A stretch of DNA of 64,000 nucleotides from Psychrobacter sp. P11F6 (GTDB taxonomy: Bacteria > Pseudomonadota > Gammaproteobacteria > Pseudomonadales > Moraxellaceae), in contig NZ_CM003594.1 of NCBI RefSeq assembly GCF_001435295.1, forward strand, positions 930,001-994,000, read 5' to 3'. The position numbers and the translations under genes were made by a program. Of this stretch, positions 47,023-55,151 are shown in pieces. The notes under the pieces were generated by a model. That model did not search any database and had not been told where the DNA came from. It saw only the letters and a program-made list of their open reading frames with translations. Within the stretch, counting starts at the first letter, position 1, and each line of letters opens with the position of its first letter.

Positions 47023-47110
47023 AATTCTTTTAGATGGCTAGCTATTGAATACAGTTGGTTTTAGCTAGGTGACCTAATAGCCTTTATTTAAATTAAAGGA
47101 AAAATATACA

Positions 47111-48184
47111 ATGCAGTTTATGAGTGATTTTCAGAATAAGATACATAACGATGACATAGGTCGTAAGTTTTCTAGCCTGCTAACTCCTAACGATTTAAAG
47201 TTACGCTATCCTTTAGCCAAGGACGATATAGGCAGAATTGCTAAACATAGAGAAGTTGTAACAAATATCATTCAAGGCACTGATTCGCGTTTGTTATTAA
47301 TTTGCGGACCTTGCTCGATACATGACCCGGCGGCAGCCGTAGATTACGCCTATCGGCTAAAAGCATTAGCGCAAACAGTTAATTCAGATATCTATATTGT
47401 GATGCGCACCTATTTTGAAAAGCCACGTACCACTGTAGGGTGGAAGGGTTTTGTAAACGATCCAGACTGTGATGGCACCTGCAATATCGAAAAAGGGTTG
47501 TTAAAAGCACGGGAACTCTCTATTCTATTAACTAAAATAGGCTTACCCCTCGCTACCGAAGTCCTTGATCCTTATGTCTGCCACTACTTTGATGATGTTT
47601 TTAGTTGGGGTGCGATTGGTGCGCGCACCACCGAATCACAAATCCATCGTGAAGTAGCGTCTTCGCTGCAAGCTCCTATAGGTTTTAAGAATAGTACCAA
47701 CGGGAATGTTGTAGTTGCTGTTAATTCAATAAAAGCAGCCTCTAAGGGACATCATTATATAGGTATCAACCAACAAGGTGATATTTGCAAAATCAAAACG
47801 CAAGGAAATACTTGTGCTCATTTGATTCTACGAGGGGGTAAGGTGCCTAATTATAGTAGTAAACAGGTTAAAAACTATGCTAATAAAATGCGAGAGTCAG
47901 GTGTTTTACCTGCTATTATTATAGACTGTAGCCATAATAATTCGAATAAAGATTATAGAAAACAACGCTTAGTTGCGGATTCTGTGGTGAAGCAAATAGT
48001 GGCAGGTAACCACTCAATTGTTGGTATGATGCTTGAAAGCAATATTAATGCAGGGAAACAATCTGTAAGCTCTGAGATTAAGAGTATGCAATACGGTGTG
48101 TCGATTACCGATGAGTGTTTAGATTGGCAAGCGACTGAAAAAATCGTACTCGATATTAATAAACAACTATCTAAAAGAAAGTAA
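47111..48184 (+). CDS. Class I DAHP synthase (3-deoxy-D-arabino-heptulosonate 7-phosphate synthase)
   Basis: The 357-residue enzyme makes the first intermediate of the shikimate pathway from phosphoenolpyruvate and erythrose 4-phosphate. Motifs are LLLICGPCSIHDPAAAVDYA, VMRTYFEKPRTTVGWKG, GARTTESQIHREVASSL, IIIDCSHNNSNKDY and the C-terminal SITDECLDW. Its place within the siderophore locus, after the decarboxylase, suggests that it boosts chorismate supply for dihydroxybenzoate under iron limitation. Such a pathway-dedicated copy may lack feedback control, but this cannot be read from the sequence. Confidence 0.88.
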   Translation: MQFMSDFQNKIHNDDIGRKFSSLLTPNDLKLRYPLAKDDIGRIAKHREVVTNIIQGTDSRLLLICGPCSIHDPAAAVDYAYRLKALAQTVNSDIYIVMRTYFEKPRTTVGWKGFVNDPDCDGTCNIEKGLLKARELSILLTKIGLPLATEVLDPYVCHYFDDVFSWGAIGARTTESQIHREVASSLQAPIGFKNSTNGNVVVAVNSIKAASKGHHYIGINQQGDICKIKTQGNTCAHLILRGGKVPNYSSKQVKNYANKMRESGVLPAIIIDCSHNNSNKDYRKQRLVADSVVKQIVAGNHSIVGMMLESNINAGKQSVSSEIKSMQYGVSITDECLDWQATEKIVLDINKQLSKRK

Positions 48185-48231
48185 GGTTATAGTTAAAGAT
48201 AGCTCATATACATTTTATGTACGCGCTTCTC

Positions 48232-48951
48232 TTATTTGATTATAAACGTAATAATATGGTTGCCATATACTTTATATCCCCCACTAAAATTGTTAGAAAC
48301 AGCGAGTTGAATATCTTCAGATACTATTATCTCGAATGTTTGTTTTTTATAATCAACTTTTGTTAGCATCGCCGCTTCAAAACCTACATAGCATTTTATA
48401 TGACTATATATTGTCTTAAACAAAGCTTCTTTTGCAGAAAAGACCAGCGTACAGAAAAATTCATATGATATGTGATCTTTATGATAAAAAGAGCGGTCGT
48501 TGCCACATAATATCGCAGTTGATAGGTTTTTCGCTGTCTTTAAGCTCATTATCTTCTCACAGTCCACACCAACTCCATAAATAAAAGACGATTTTTTAGC
48601 TATTGCCGCAGACATTTCATTAGTGTGTGTTATTGAAACGTTATAGTTTGAATAACATATCGGTTCTCTACGCGCACCATTAGTCACTGAGAGTATAGGT
48701 GACCCTTCTTTGAATAAAGCCATTGCTGCTACAATTCGACCTGCTAAAAACTCTGCCCGTCTCTTGTTTATCGACTGTTTGATATTATTTGGCTCGGAAA
48801 AAGGCAACTCGTTATATAAGGAGGGGTTAAAATGCGAAGAATTATAGACACATACCTGTATGACGCAAGAAAGTGTCGCGATGTCATGTTTCACTGAATA
48901 AATAAAAGATTGTTGAATAAAATCGGATAGCTTTAAAAAATCTGTACTCAT
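48232..48951 (-). CDS. EntD-like 4'-phosphopantetheinyl transferase
   Basis: The 239-residue enzyme attaches phosphopantetheine to carrier domains. Motifs are KRRAEFLAGRIVAAMALF, SVTNGARREPICYSNYNVSITHT, GVGVDCEKIMS (Mg-binding Asp and Glu) and FSAKEALFKTIY (WxxKEA-type). It is convergent with the DAHP synthase gene. It would activate the carriers of the NRPS proteins. The sequence just before its ATG is a relic of an IS3 end (48954-48997), so its original promoter has been replaced or displaced. The upstream ribosome site is weak. Confidence 0.87.
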   Translation of the reverse strand: MSTDFLKLSDFIQQSFIYSVKHDIATLSCVIQVCVYNSSHFNPSLYNELPFSEPNNIKQSINKRRAEFLAGRIVAAMALFKEGSPILSVTNGARREPICYSNYNVSITHTNEMSAAIAKKSSFIYGVGVDCEKIMSLKTAKNLSTAILCGNDRSFYHKDHISYEFFCTLVFSAKEALFKTIYSHIKCYVGFEAAMLTKVDYKKQTFEIIVSEDIQLAVSNNFSGGYKVYGNHIITFIIK

Positions 48952-48953
48952 AG

Positions 48954-48997
48954 TTAGTTTACCAAGTTTGGTTCTACAGTTTTTTCAGCATAGCTCA
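48954..48997 (-). mobile_element. Left-end relic of the IS3-family element
   Basis: The 44-bp sequence, read on the minus strand from TGAGCTATGCTG to CAAACTTGGTAAACTAA, is identical to the left end of the IS at 17728-17771. No right end or transposase is nearby. It ends two or three bases before the ATG of the phosphopantetheinyl transferase gene. Confidence 0.85.
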
Positions 48998-49074
48998 ATT
49001 AAATTTGTGATCAAAAAGGTGTAAAAGCTCGCTTTCAATTGAGACCTGATTAACTAGTTACGGCAATCATCCTC

Positions 49075-49108
49075 ATCATCTAAATGGATACTAATCCATT
49101 TAGATGAT
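49075..49108. repeat. Perfect 14-bp inverted repeat
   Basis: ATCATCTAAATGGA (49075-49088), TACTAA, TCCATTTAGATGAT (49095-49108). There is no U run on either side, so it is not a standard terminator. It may be a protein-binding site or an element end. Confidence 0.7.
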
Positions 49109-49180
49109 AGCAAAAATAACTTTGATATTTATTAATTCTTTGCTTATGGTTATAAGTATTTGGATGGTAGTGGGGACAGG

Positions 49181-49339
49181 ATGCTTATTTACTCTAAGCA
49201 TCATCAGTTCGAAACACCTTTGGAATGTTTTCATTTAGCAGAAAAATTGAGGTTGTGGGCAATACCATTTTGTATTGAAACTGACAAAGTGGTTATCGGT
49301 GAATGGGTAGAAAGGTTTCCGTCTTTACCTCAAACTTAG
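49181..49339 (+). CDS. Possible small protein or gene fragment (52 aa)
   Basis: The open frame encodes MLIYSKHHQFETPLE..., rich in aromatic residues, ending GEWVERFPSLPQT. It continues open upstream for about 17 codons without a good start. An 8-bp hairpin (CCTCAAAC/GTTTGAGG, 49328-49346) overlaps its stop. Composition looks protein-like, but no family is recognised; it may be the remnant of a larger gene. Confidence 0.3.
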   Translation: MLIYSKHHQFETPLECFHLAEKLRLWAIPFCIETDKVVIGEWVERFPSLPQT

Positions 49340-49425
49340 TTTGAGGCTGATCCTTTAAGCTCCTGAACTTATCGATAAGCATAAAATTTGGGGGTCAGTT
49401 ACCATCAGCAACTTTTAATAATCTT

Positions 49426-49468
49426 GGTCACAAAATGGTCACCGTTTGGTCACCGAGCACTTGGTCAC
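49426..49468. repeat. Four GGTCAC direct repeats near the right attachment site
   Basis: GGTCAC begins at 49426, 49437, 49448 and 49463, so the spacing is 11, 11 and 15 bp, nearly one helical turn each. All point the same way. They lie about 210 bp inside the tRNA-Asp junction, where arm-type integrase or excisionase sites are often found. Confidence 0.6.
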
Positions 49469-49605
49469 CGATTTTCAAGAAGCAGAGTGCATGTATGCAG
49501 ACTTATAGAAAATACATTATTAAAGAGTGGACTACTTCTTAAGGGTTGATAAAGAAAGAATAACCAACCCTTATGGATAAAGGCTTTAAGCGGAAATTCA
49601 GACAC

Positions 49606-49636
49606 AAAAAAACCTCAAGTAAACTAATACTTGAGG
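49606..49636 (-). terminator. Rho-independent terminator of tRNA-Asp (right copy)
   Basis: This is the same 9-bp stem (CCTCAAGTA 49613-49621 with TACTTGAGG 49628-49636) and seven-U run as the copy at 925-955. It belongs to the island-borne sequence that restores the tRNA 3' end and its terminator after integration. Confidence 0.85.
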
Positions 49637-49678
49637 CGAAACTTGCTTAAACTCGAGAGTTTAAATTCGTTTTAAATA

Positions 49679-49755
49679 TGGCGCAGCGGACGGGACTCGA
49701 ACCCGCGACCCCCGGCGTGACAGGCCGGTATTCTAACCAACTGAACTACCGCTGC
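49679..49755 (-). tRNA. tRNA-Asp (GTC anticodon), intact; island attachment site
   Basis: The 77-nt gene has a genome-encoded CCA, a complete acceptor stem (GCAGCGG/CCGCTGC) and anticodon GTC in loop CTGTCAC. Its 5' half is the original chromosomal copy and its 3' 47 nt are the attR repeat. It keeps the tRNA functional after island insertion. Confidence 0.95.
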
Positions 49756-49820
49756 TTAGGTCGTACTTAGTTTATTTAACCACTTAGCCTACTACTTGAG
49801 AGTAACGCTATACTAAATAG

Positions 49821-49896
49821 TGGTGGGTGATGACGGATTCGAACCGCCGACATTCTGCGTGTAAGGCAGACGCTCTACCAACTGAGCTAATCACCC
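49821..49896 (-). tRNA. tRNA-Val (TAC anticodon)
   Basis: The 76-nt gene has a genome-encoded CCA, acceptor stem GGGTGAT/ATCACCC, and anticodon TAC in loop CTTACAC. It lies about 65 bp upstream of tRNA-Asp on the same strand, so the two are probably one transcript. Confidence 0.95.
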
Positions 49897-50188
49897 TTCG
49901 AACAATTGCTATGCAATTTATTCAACATCAACTGAGCTCTAAGTTTGTCACTAAGCTCTGCTGCTGTGGGTGTGTATTATATAGATTTACACATGGCTGT
50001 CAAACAGTTTTTTAACTATTTTGAAAAATAATTGAAAATACTGTCTGAAATTTATTATTAATGTAGTCTGAGGCACGTGTTTACTAAGGTTGCTGCCTAA
50101 AAACTTATTATGGTTAGTCATTGTTTGATGGTCAAAAACTACTATACTATTGAGGGTGTTTTACGACTCATGCTTTATTTTATGTTGA

Positions 50189-51829
50189 TTGTTGGAGGCG
50201 GGCATAGAAAATTCCACTATTGAACAAACTTTTACGACCTGGTCTTGGGGAGACTTTGCAGGCTTGGGTCTGGTATTGCATATTGTTCTCATGATAGTAA
50301 TGACGCTACGTGTTGTATCGGTACAGCGCAATATCGGTGTATCTATCGCTTGGATTGCTGTGCTCTATACCGTGCCTCTTTTTGGTTTCATCGCTTATAT
50401 ACTATTGGGTGAGCCGATGATAGGGCGGCGCTATCGTCAACGGGTAGACCAAGCAAGCTTATTGATGGATGATATGGCACGGCGTGAGAATTTGGTTTTT
50501 GATCAGGGACAAGAGCTGCTGCCAGCCAACTACCGCGGTGTCAGTCAAATAGGCACGCGCTGGACGGGGCTGGGCGTGTTTCCTAATCACAATATGCAGC
50601 TATTGACAGATCCTCATACTATTTTTCAGAGATTAATCGAAGATATAAATGCCGCTCAGAGTATTATCCTGATGGAGTTTTATATTGTTTATCCTAAAGG
50701 ACAAGTACTAGAGGTGATAGAGGCGCTGTCAGCGGCAGCGCAGCGTGGCATTGAGTGTCATATCTTGGCCGATAGCGTAGGCAGCTTTAGTTTTTTTAAT
50801 AGTAGCGCGCATCGTACATTAGAAAAAGCAGGTGTTTTTGTCCATCAGTCATTACCAGTGGGTTTATTTAAAACGCTATTTAAGCGCTCTGACTTGCGCA
50901 ATCATCGTAAAATTGTGGTGATTGATGAGCACATTGGCTATATCGGTAGCTTTAACTTGGTCGATCCAAGATTTTTTAAACAAAATAAAAACGTTGGACA
51001 ATGGATCGATGTGGCGATACGCACGACCAGTCAACACTCTATTAGTATTACGACCGCTATGGCAATCGTGGTGGCCACGGATATTGGTGCGGAAAACAAT
51101 GACAATCTAGACGCGCTCAATCAGCGAGTGAATGGCTATACTCGTAAACTATATGTGATGAACCCAACCATTAATGATTTAAACAGTCGGGTAAAGGTAT
51201 TGGCTGGTGAGATTGACTATTATAAGCAGCCAAATATTGGCTCGACATCGATTGTGATACCGAAGATGCCGATGGTAGAAGGGGTGCTGGCGCAGCTGAT
51301 ACCCTCCGCACCGCAAGTGACTGCCCATGTGATTTACAATACATTGGTGACCGTTATTCATCGCGCTAATAAACGCATTCGCATTACCACACCGTATTTT
51401 GTACCTGACGAGGCGCTCTCGGGAGCATTAACGATCGCTGCCAAACGCGGGGTTGAGGTGACGCTGATTGTCCCTGAAAAGGTGGATTCATTTCTTGTAC
51501 AGCATGCGTCACAAGCCTATTATCAAGAGCTGCTCGAGGCAGGCGTGACGATTGCCTTGTTTAAGGGTGGTTTGTTGCATACCAAAACAGTGGTTATCGA
51601 TGATGATTATTGTTTATTTGGTACTGTAAACATCGATATGCGCAGTTTTTATCTAAATATGGAGGTGAGCTTGGCCATTTATACACCAGAGATGGTCGCT
51701 CAAGTGGCTGATTGCCAAGAAGTCTACTTACAAAGTTGCCGTTTTTTGAGTTTAGAGCAGTGGCAACAGCGCCATGGTGCAGAGCGTTTATTTGATAATG
51801 TGGTACGCTTATTTAGTCCTTTATTGTAG
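50189..51829 (+). CDS. cls: Cardiolipin synthase (ClsA-type)
   Basis: The 546-residue membrane enzyme joins two phosphatidylglycerol molecules to cardiolipin. Two N-terminal TM segments (FAGLGLVLHIVLMIVMTL and IAWIAVLYTVPLFGFIAYILLG) are followed by two PLD motifs: HRKIVVIDEHIGYIGSFN near 250 and HTKTVVIDDDYCLFGTVNID near 470. No good ATG is present; TTG at 50189 or 50192 is the likely start, and the N-terminus is uncertain by a few residues. It is the first protein gene to the right of the tRNA pair. Confidence 0.88.
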   Translation: MLEAGIENSTIEQTFTTWSWGDFAGLGLVLHIVLMIVMTLRVVSVQRNIGVSIAWIAVLYTVPLFGFIAYILLGEPMIGRRYRQRVDQASLLMDDMARRENLVFDQGQELLPANYRGVSQIGTRWTGLGVFPNHNMQLLTDPHTIFQRLIEDINAAQSIILMEFYIVYPKGQVLEVIEALSAAAQRGIECHILADSVGSFSFFNSSAHRTLEKAGVFVHQSLPVGLFKTLFKRSDLRNHRKIVVIDEHIGYIGSFNLVDPRFFKQNKNVGQWIDVAIRTTSQHSISITTAMAIVVATDIGAENNDNLDALNQRVNGYTRKLYVMNPTINDLNSRVKVLAGEIDYYKQPNIGSTSIVIPKMPMVEGVLAQLIPSAPQVTAHVIYNTLVTVIHRANKRIRITTPYFVPDEALSGALTIAAKRGVEVTLIVPEKVDSFLVQHASQAYYQELLEAGVTIALFKGGLLHTKTVVIDDDYCLFGTVNIDMRSFYLNMEVSLAIYTPEMVAQVADCQEVYLQSCRFLSLEQWQQRHGAERLFDNVVRLFSPLL

Positions 51830-51921
51830 CATTTTCGATTTTAGGGTAAGGTAAACGACTGATGTTAGTTTAGTGCCATAATGACCTTATTTTTATTACT
51901 ATTAATTTATCCCGATAAAGG

Positions 51922-53391
51922 ATGCGCTTGTCTATGTATGCATCGTCTGCATCACCTCTAACGCCCTTTGACTATATTGCAGCAGGCTATTGGCAAGACT
52001 TTCTAGCGGATCGTCCTATCGCTGGTGGCATTGCTTACGAAAGTGAGCTTCGTGATTGTATCTTAGATGAGTCATTGGCCAGCTTACAGCGAGTCGATAC
52101 GCTGCTGTCGCACATACGCCGTGAGATGGTTAAAACTGGTCGATGGCATGAAGAGACATTATTGCTCGATGAACGCTATCGTAACTTTATGGTATTTTTG
52201 GCATTTTATGCAGGGCGAGTATTGGCACAGCAATGGCAAAGTACGCCGCATTGGTATGGACAGTTTGAGCTACATAAGCGCTATCCTGAACTGGCTCTTA
52301 CAACCGATGATTTTTATCAACATCTGGCGGTTATCTATTGTCAGTCGGCTGATGCTAATAGCGTTACGTCATTGTTTTTTGCGCTAGAGCCGATAGGGAT
52401 GCGTCTATTTGGTCATATTGATCGGCCGTTTGAGGCGGTACAAGGCGGTCAAGTGGCGAGTGGTCTTTATCAAGCGGTTAGCGCAAGGTTGCCACATGCG
52501 TACGACAATCACGTGGCTAATTCGATCATACCAGCCATTAATATCAGCACACCAAATACAAGTGCTAGTGTAGAGCGCATTAAAATGATTGATAGTCAGA
52601 AACCGTTAGAAAAACAAAGGTTGAGTCATACGCCACATGATGCGCCAAAATCTCAGAACCTGTCTCAGCAAGAGAGCCACACTAAGCCTGTGCTGTCTAA
52701 ATCAGAAACAGTGCAACCTCATACGACCTCAGAAAATACGGTATTAGAGCAGCCACTACCATTGTCAATGCCTTCTCCTCAGGAATTGCCAACGCCTGCG
52801 ATTTTTACGCAACTACTCGTAGAGCTAGATAACATAGAAGTCGTTCAAACGGCTGGAAATAGCGAATATCAGCAAGCCCATAAAGTGTTGGAGCAGTTAG
52901 AACAGCATATTGCCAAGCAAAGTCAGCCGCGCACGCAAATGCGCTTTTCAGAGAGTCATTTGACGACAAAAAAGCAAGCGCTATTAACACTACAAGAGGC
53001 GGCGCATGCGGGTAATAGCGCTGCCATGCTACATTTGGCAATGTATGAGTTACTTGGTGAAGGATTAGCGGTTGATAAGGGTGCTGCTAAAGCGTCAGGG
53101 GTTGAGTGGGTTAAGCAGGCAGCCAGCAAAAATGACAGTCGTGCGCAGCGCCTACTAAGCAAGATGTATTACCAAGGGGTCGGCGTGGCGCAAGATATAG
53201 ACACTGGCAAATATTGGCTAGATCAAGCAGCGGAGAATGGACACGCGGAAGCGGCGAGCGTAGTAGGGCAATGGCAACAGGCGCAAGCGCTGATAACGAC
53301 ACAAAAACACGAGCAACATAGCATGAAGCGTTATCAGTTGTTATTCGCCGCCATACTCGTAGTGGCAATATTGATCCTAATTATTGTCTAA
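51922..53391 (+). CDS. Sel1-repeat protein with C-terminal membrane anchor
   Basis: The 489-residue protein has an N-terminal globular domain (1-190, unrecognised) and a Pro/Ser/Gln-rich linker (about 200-290). Two or three Sel1-like repeats follow (NSAAMLHLAMYELLGEGLAVDKGAAKA, DSRAQRLLSKMYYQGVGVAQDIDTGKYWLDQAAENGHAEAA). A single hydrophobic helix at the very end (LLFAAILVVAILILIIV) suggests a tail anchor in the inner membrane. Sel1 repeats usually mediate protein contacts. Function unknown. Confidence 0.7.
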   Translation: MRLSMYASSASPLTPFDYIAAGYWQDFLADRPIAGGIAYESELRDCILDESLASLQRVDTLLSHIRREMVKTGRWHEETLLLDERYRNFMVFLAFYAGRVLAQQWQSTPHWYGQFELHKRYPELALTTDDFYQHLAVIYCQSADANSVTSLFFALEPIGMRLFGHIDRPFEAVQGGQVASGLYQAVSARLPHAYDNHVANSIIPAINISTPNTSASVERIKMIDSQKPLEKQRLSHTPHDAPKSQNLSQQESHTKPVLSKSETVQPHTTSENTVLEQPLPLSMPSPQELPTPAIFTQLLVELDNIEVVQTAGNSEYQQAHKVLEQLEQHIAKQSQPRTQMRFSESHLTTKKQALLTLQEAAHAGNSAAMLHLAMYELLGEGLAVDKGAAKASGVEWVKQAASKNDSRAQRLLSKMYYQGVGVAQDIDTGKYWLDQAAENGHAEAASVVGQWQQAQALITTQKHEQHSMKRYQLLFAAILVVAILILIIV

Positions 53392-53567
53392 AATATTTTA
53401 TGGCAACACGCTGTAAAGCGTATTGTTAATCGCTAAATTCAGGTAGAATTGGCGCATTTTTTACCGCCACCTTACTATAGTCGATTTAATTTAAAGAGGT
53501 TAATTCCGTCACTCTTTTATAGTGAATTGACTATATTATTTAAGCCATTACTAATCTGGGCAACTTT

Positions 53568-55151
53568 ATGCCATCTTCTCCTATATCCTCTGATTGTGCT
53601 TTAGAAGCGACTGACCCAGTATCGTTGCCCAGCCGCACTGTTTATACTGCGCCTTTGTATTATCAGTGCGCCATTGGCTTACTTAAGCCGCTATATCGAC
53701 TGCAAGTTTGGCAACGCTCACACAACCGCGACAACTATCAGCAAGAAGCGGCGCAGCGTTTTGGCAAACAATATCCGCCACGACCAGTGGCTAAAGTGAC
53801 TCATGCGCAAACCGATAAAGGTGTGATTTGGTGTCATGCGGTGTCATTGGGCGAGACCAATACCGTCGCGCCATTATTAGATACATTATTGGCTGATGGC
53901 TATCAAATATGGTTAACCAATACCACGCAGACAGGTTTTGCGCGCGGTGCTAGCCGATTTGCAGAAGATATTGAGCAGGGTCGCTTCAGTCATAGTTATG
54001 TGCCGGTTGATAGTCCGGCGGTGATTGAGCGCTTTTTAAATCATGTACAACCTGTTGCTGCTTTGTTTGTAGAAACAGAGCTATGGGCAAATATCCTAAC
54101 CAAATTATCCGAACACCATATTCCCAGTATCTTGGTCAACGGTCGGTTGTCAGCGTCTTCTTTTAAAAGTTATCAAAAAATTGCTGCGGTCAGTGCCAGC
54201 ATGATGAAAAATCTGACTTTGATTATCGCCCAAGACAGCGACTCAGCGAAACGCTTTCGACAATTGGGTGCGAATAGCGCGCAAATTCGTGTCGCAGGTT
54301 CACTCAAATGGGTGATTAATACGCCTCAAACTGAAGATAAAGCGGCTGATATAGAAGCTGATACAGAAAATCCTAGCGTACCAAACCAATATTCTGAATC
54401 GGTCAAAGAGTCCACATTAGCAAAAGAGATGAATATCGCTGGTCGACCGATTTGGGTTGCCGCAAGTACCCATAGTGGCGAAGAAGAGACCGCACTATCA
54501 CTGCATCAACAGCTATTGTCTCATCCCGCGCTCGCTGACGCGCTGCTTATCATTGTACCTAGACATCCTGAACGTTTTGATGAAGTAGCAGCGCTCATTC
54601 AAGCGTCTGAATTAACAATGGCACGGCGTAGTGCAGAAGATAGTATTCATGTAGGCACACAAGTCTATCTGGCTGATAGTATGGGTGAGCTGATGGCGTG
54701 GTATAAGTTGGCAGATGTGGCACTGGTCGGCGGCTCATTAGTGGATGTCGGTGGTCATAATCCCGTTGAGCCAGCGAGTGTGGCAACGCCTGTACTCATG
54801 GGGCGCTATACGCAGTCTTGTCAAAGCGTGGTGGATAAATTGGCGGATGTTGGCGCGTTATATCAGCCAAACAATGTTTTCTATCGTCCCGTTACTGTTA
54901 ATATGGCTACTACTAATGATGATACGAATCAACAATCCTCTCGTAAGAAGCCTGCCGCTAAAGAGGATGTAGCGCTCATTTATCAGCAGCTAGTGTCTTG
55001 GCTCAGTGATCTTGAGGTAGCGGAACAAGCAGGGCAAGCTGGCGCGCGAATGACAAGACAACAGCAAGCCGTATTGACCCGCCAATTTACCATGGTTAAA
55101 GAGGTTGTCGAGCAGCATGCTATTCAACAACCAAGCCAAGAGCTGCTATGA
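53568..55151 (+). CDS. waaA: Kdo transferase WaaA (KdtA)
   Basis: This enzyme adds Kdo from CMP-Kdo to lipid A precursor at the inner-membrane face. Family blocks are VIWCHAVSLGETNTVAPLL, YVPVDSPAVIERFL, ETELWANILTKL, VNGRLSASSFKSYQK, GSLKWVINTPQ, IIVPRHPERFDEVA, and VGGSLVDVGGHNPVEPA. At 527 residues it is about 100 longer than the E. coli protein. The extra parts are an N-terminal tail, a charged insert near residue 255-290 and another near 450-465. It overlaps rsmE by 4 nt. Confidence 0.92.
   Translation: MPSSPISSDCALEATDPVSLPSRTVYTAPLYYQCAIGLLKPLYRLQVWQRSHNRDNYQQEAAQRFGKQYPPRPVAKVTHAQTDKGVIWCHAVSLGETNTVAPLLDTLLADGYQIWLTNTTQTGFARGASRFAEDIEQGRFSHSYVPVDSPAVIERFLNHVQPVAALFVETELWANILTKLSEHHIPSILVNGRLSASSFKSYQKIAAVSASMMKNLTLIIAQDSDSAKRFRQLGANSAQIRVAGSLKWVINTPQTEDKAADIEADTENPSVPNQYSESVKESTLAKEMNIAGRPIWVAASTHSGEEETALSLHQQLLSHPALADALLIIVPRHPERFDEVAALIQASELTMARRSAEDSIHVGTQVYLADSMGELMAWYKLADVALVGGSLVDVGGHNPVEPASVATPVLMGRYTQSCQSVVDKLADVGALYQPNNVFYRPVTVNMATTNDDTNQQSSRKKPAAKEDVALIYQQLVSWLSDLEVAEQAGQAGARMTRQQQAVLTRQFTMVKEVVEQHAIQQPSQELL

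Larger units (their letters stand above)
48998..49600. other. Mostly non-coding right island end
   Basis: It contains a 14-bp perfect hairpin (49075-49108), one small open frame (49181-49339) and four GGTCAC repeats (49426-49468). No recognised gene is seen. Confidence 0.55.
1056..49725. mobile_element. Genomic island in tRNA-Asp carrying a recombinase module, defence-like genes and a siderophore locus
   Basis: The limits are set by the tRNA-Asp 3' repeat (1009-1055 and 49679-49725), which makes the island about 48.7 kb. The contents fit an accessory element: integrase, large recombinases, XRE regulators, a decayed phage repressor, IS copies and one catabolic or biosynthetic cargo block. Both flanks are housekeeping genes. 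The integrase is 14-16 kb inside the island and not next to either end, which is unusual for a tRNA island and suggests more than one insertion event or later rearrangement. No conjugation genes are visible, so it is not a self-transmissible ICE as it stands. Confidence 0.85.

Noticed and set aside
49827..50015. 62-codon open frame over tRNA-Val
   Set aside because: It lies mostly on the antisense strand of a tRNA gene and has no ribosome site.
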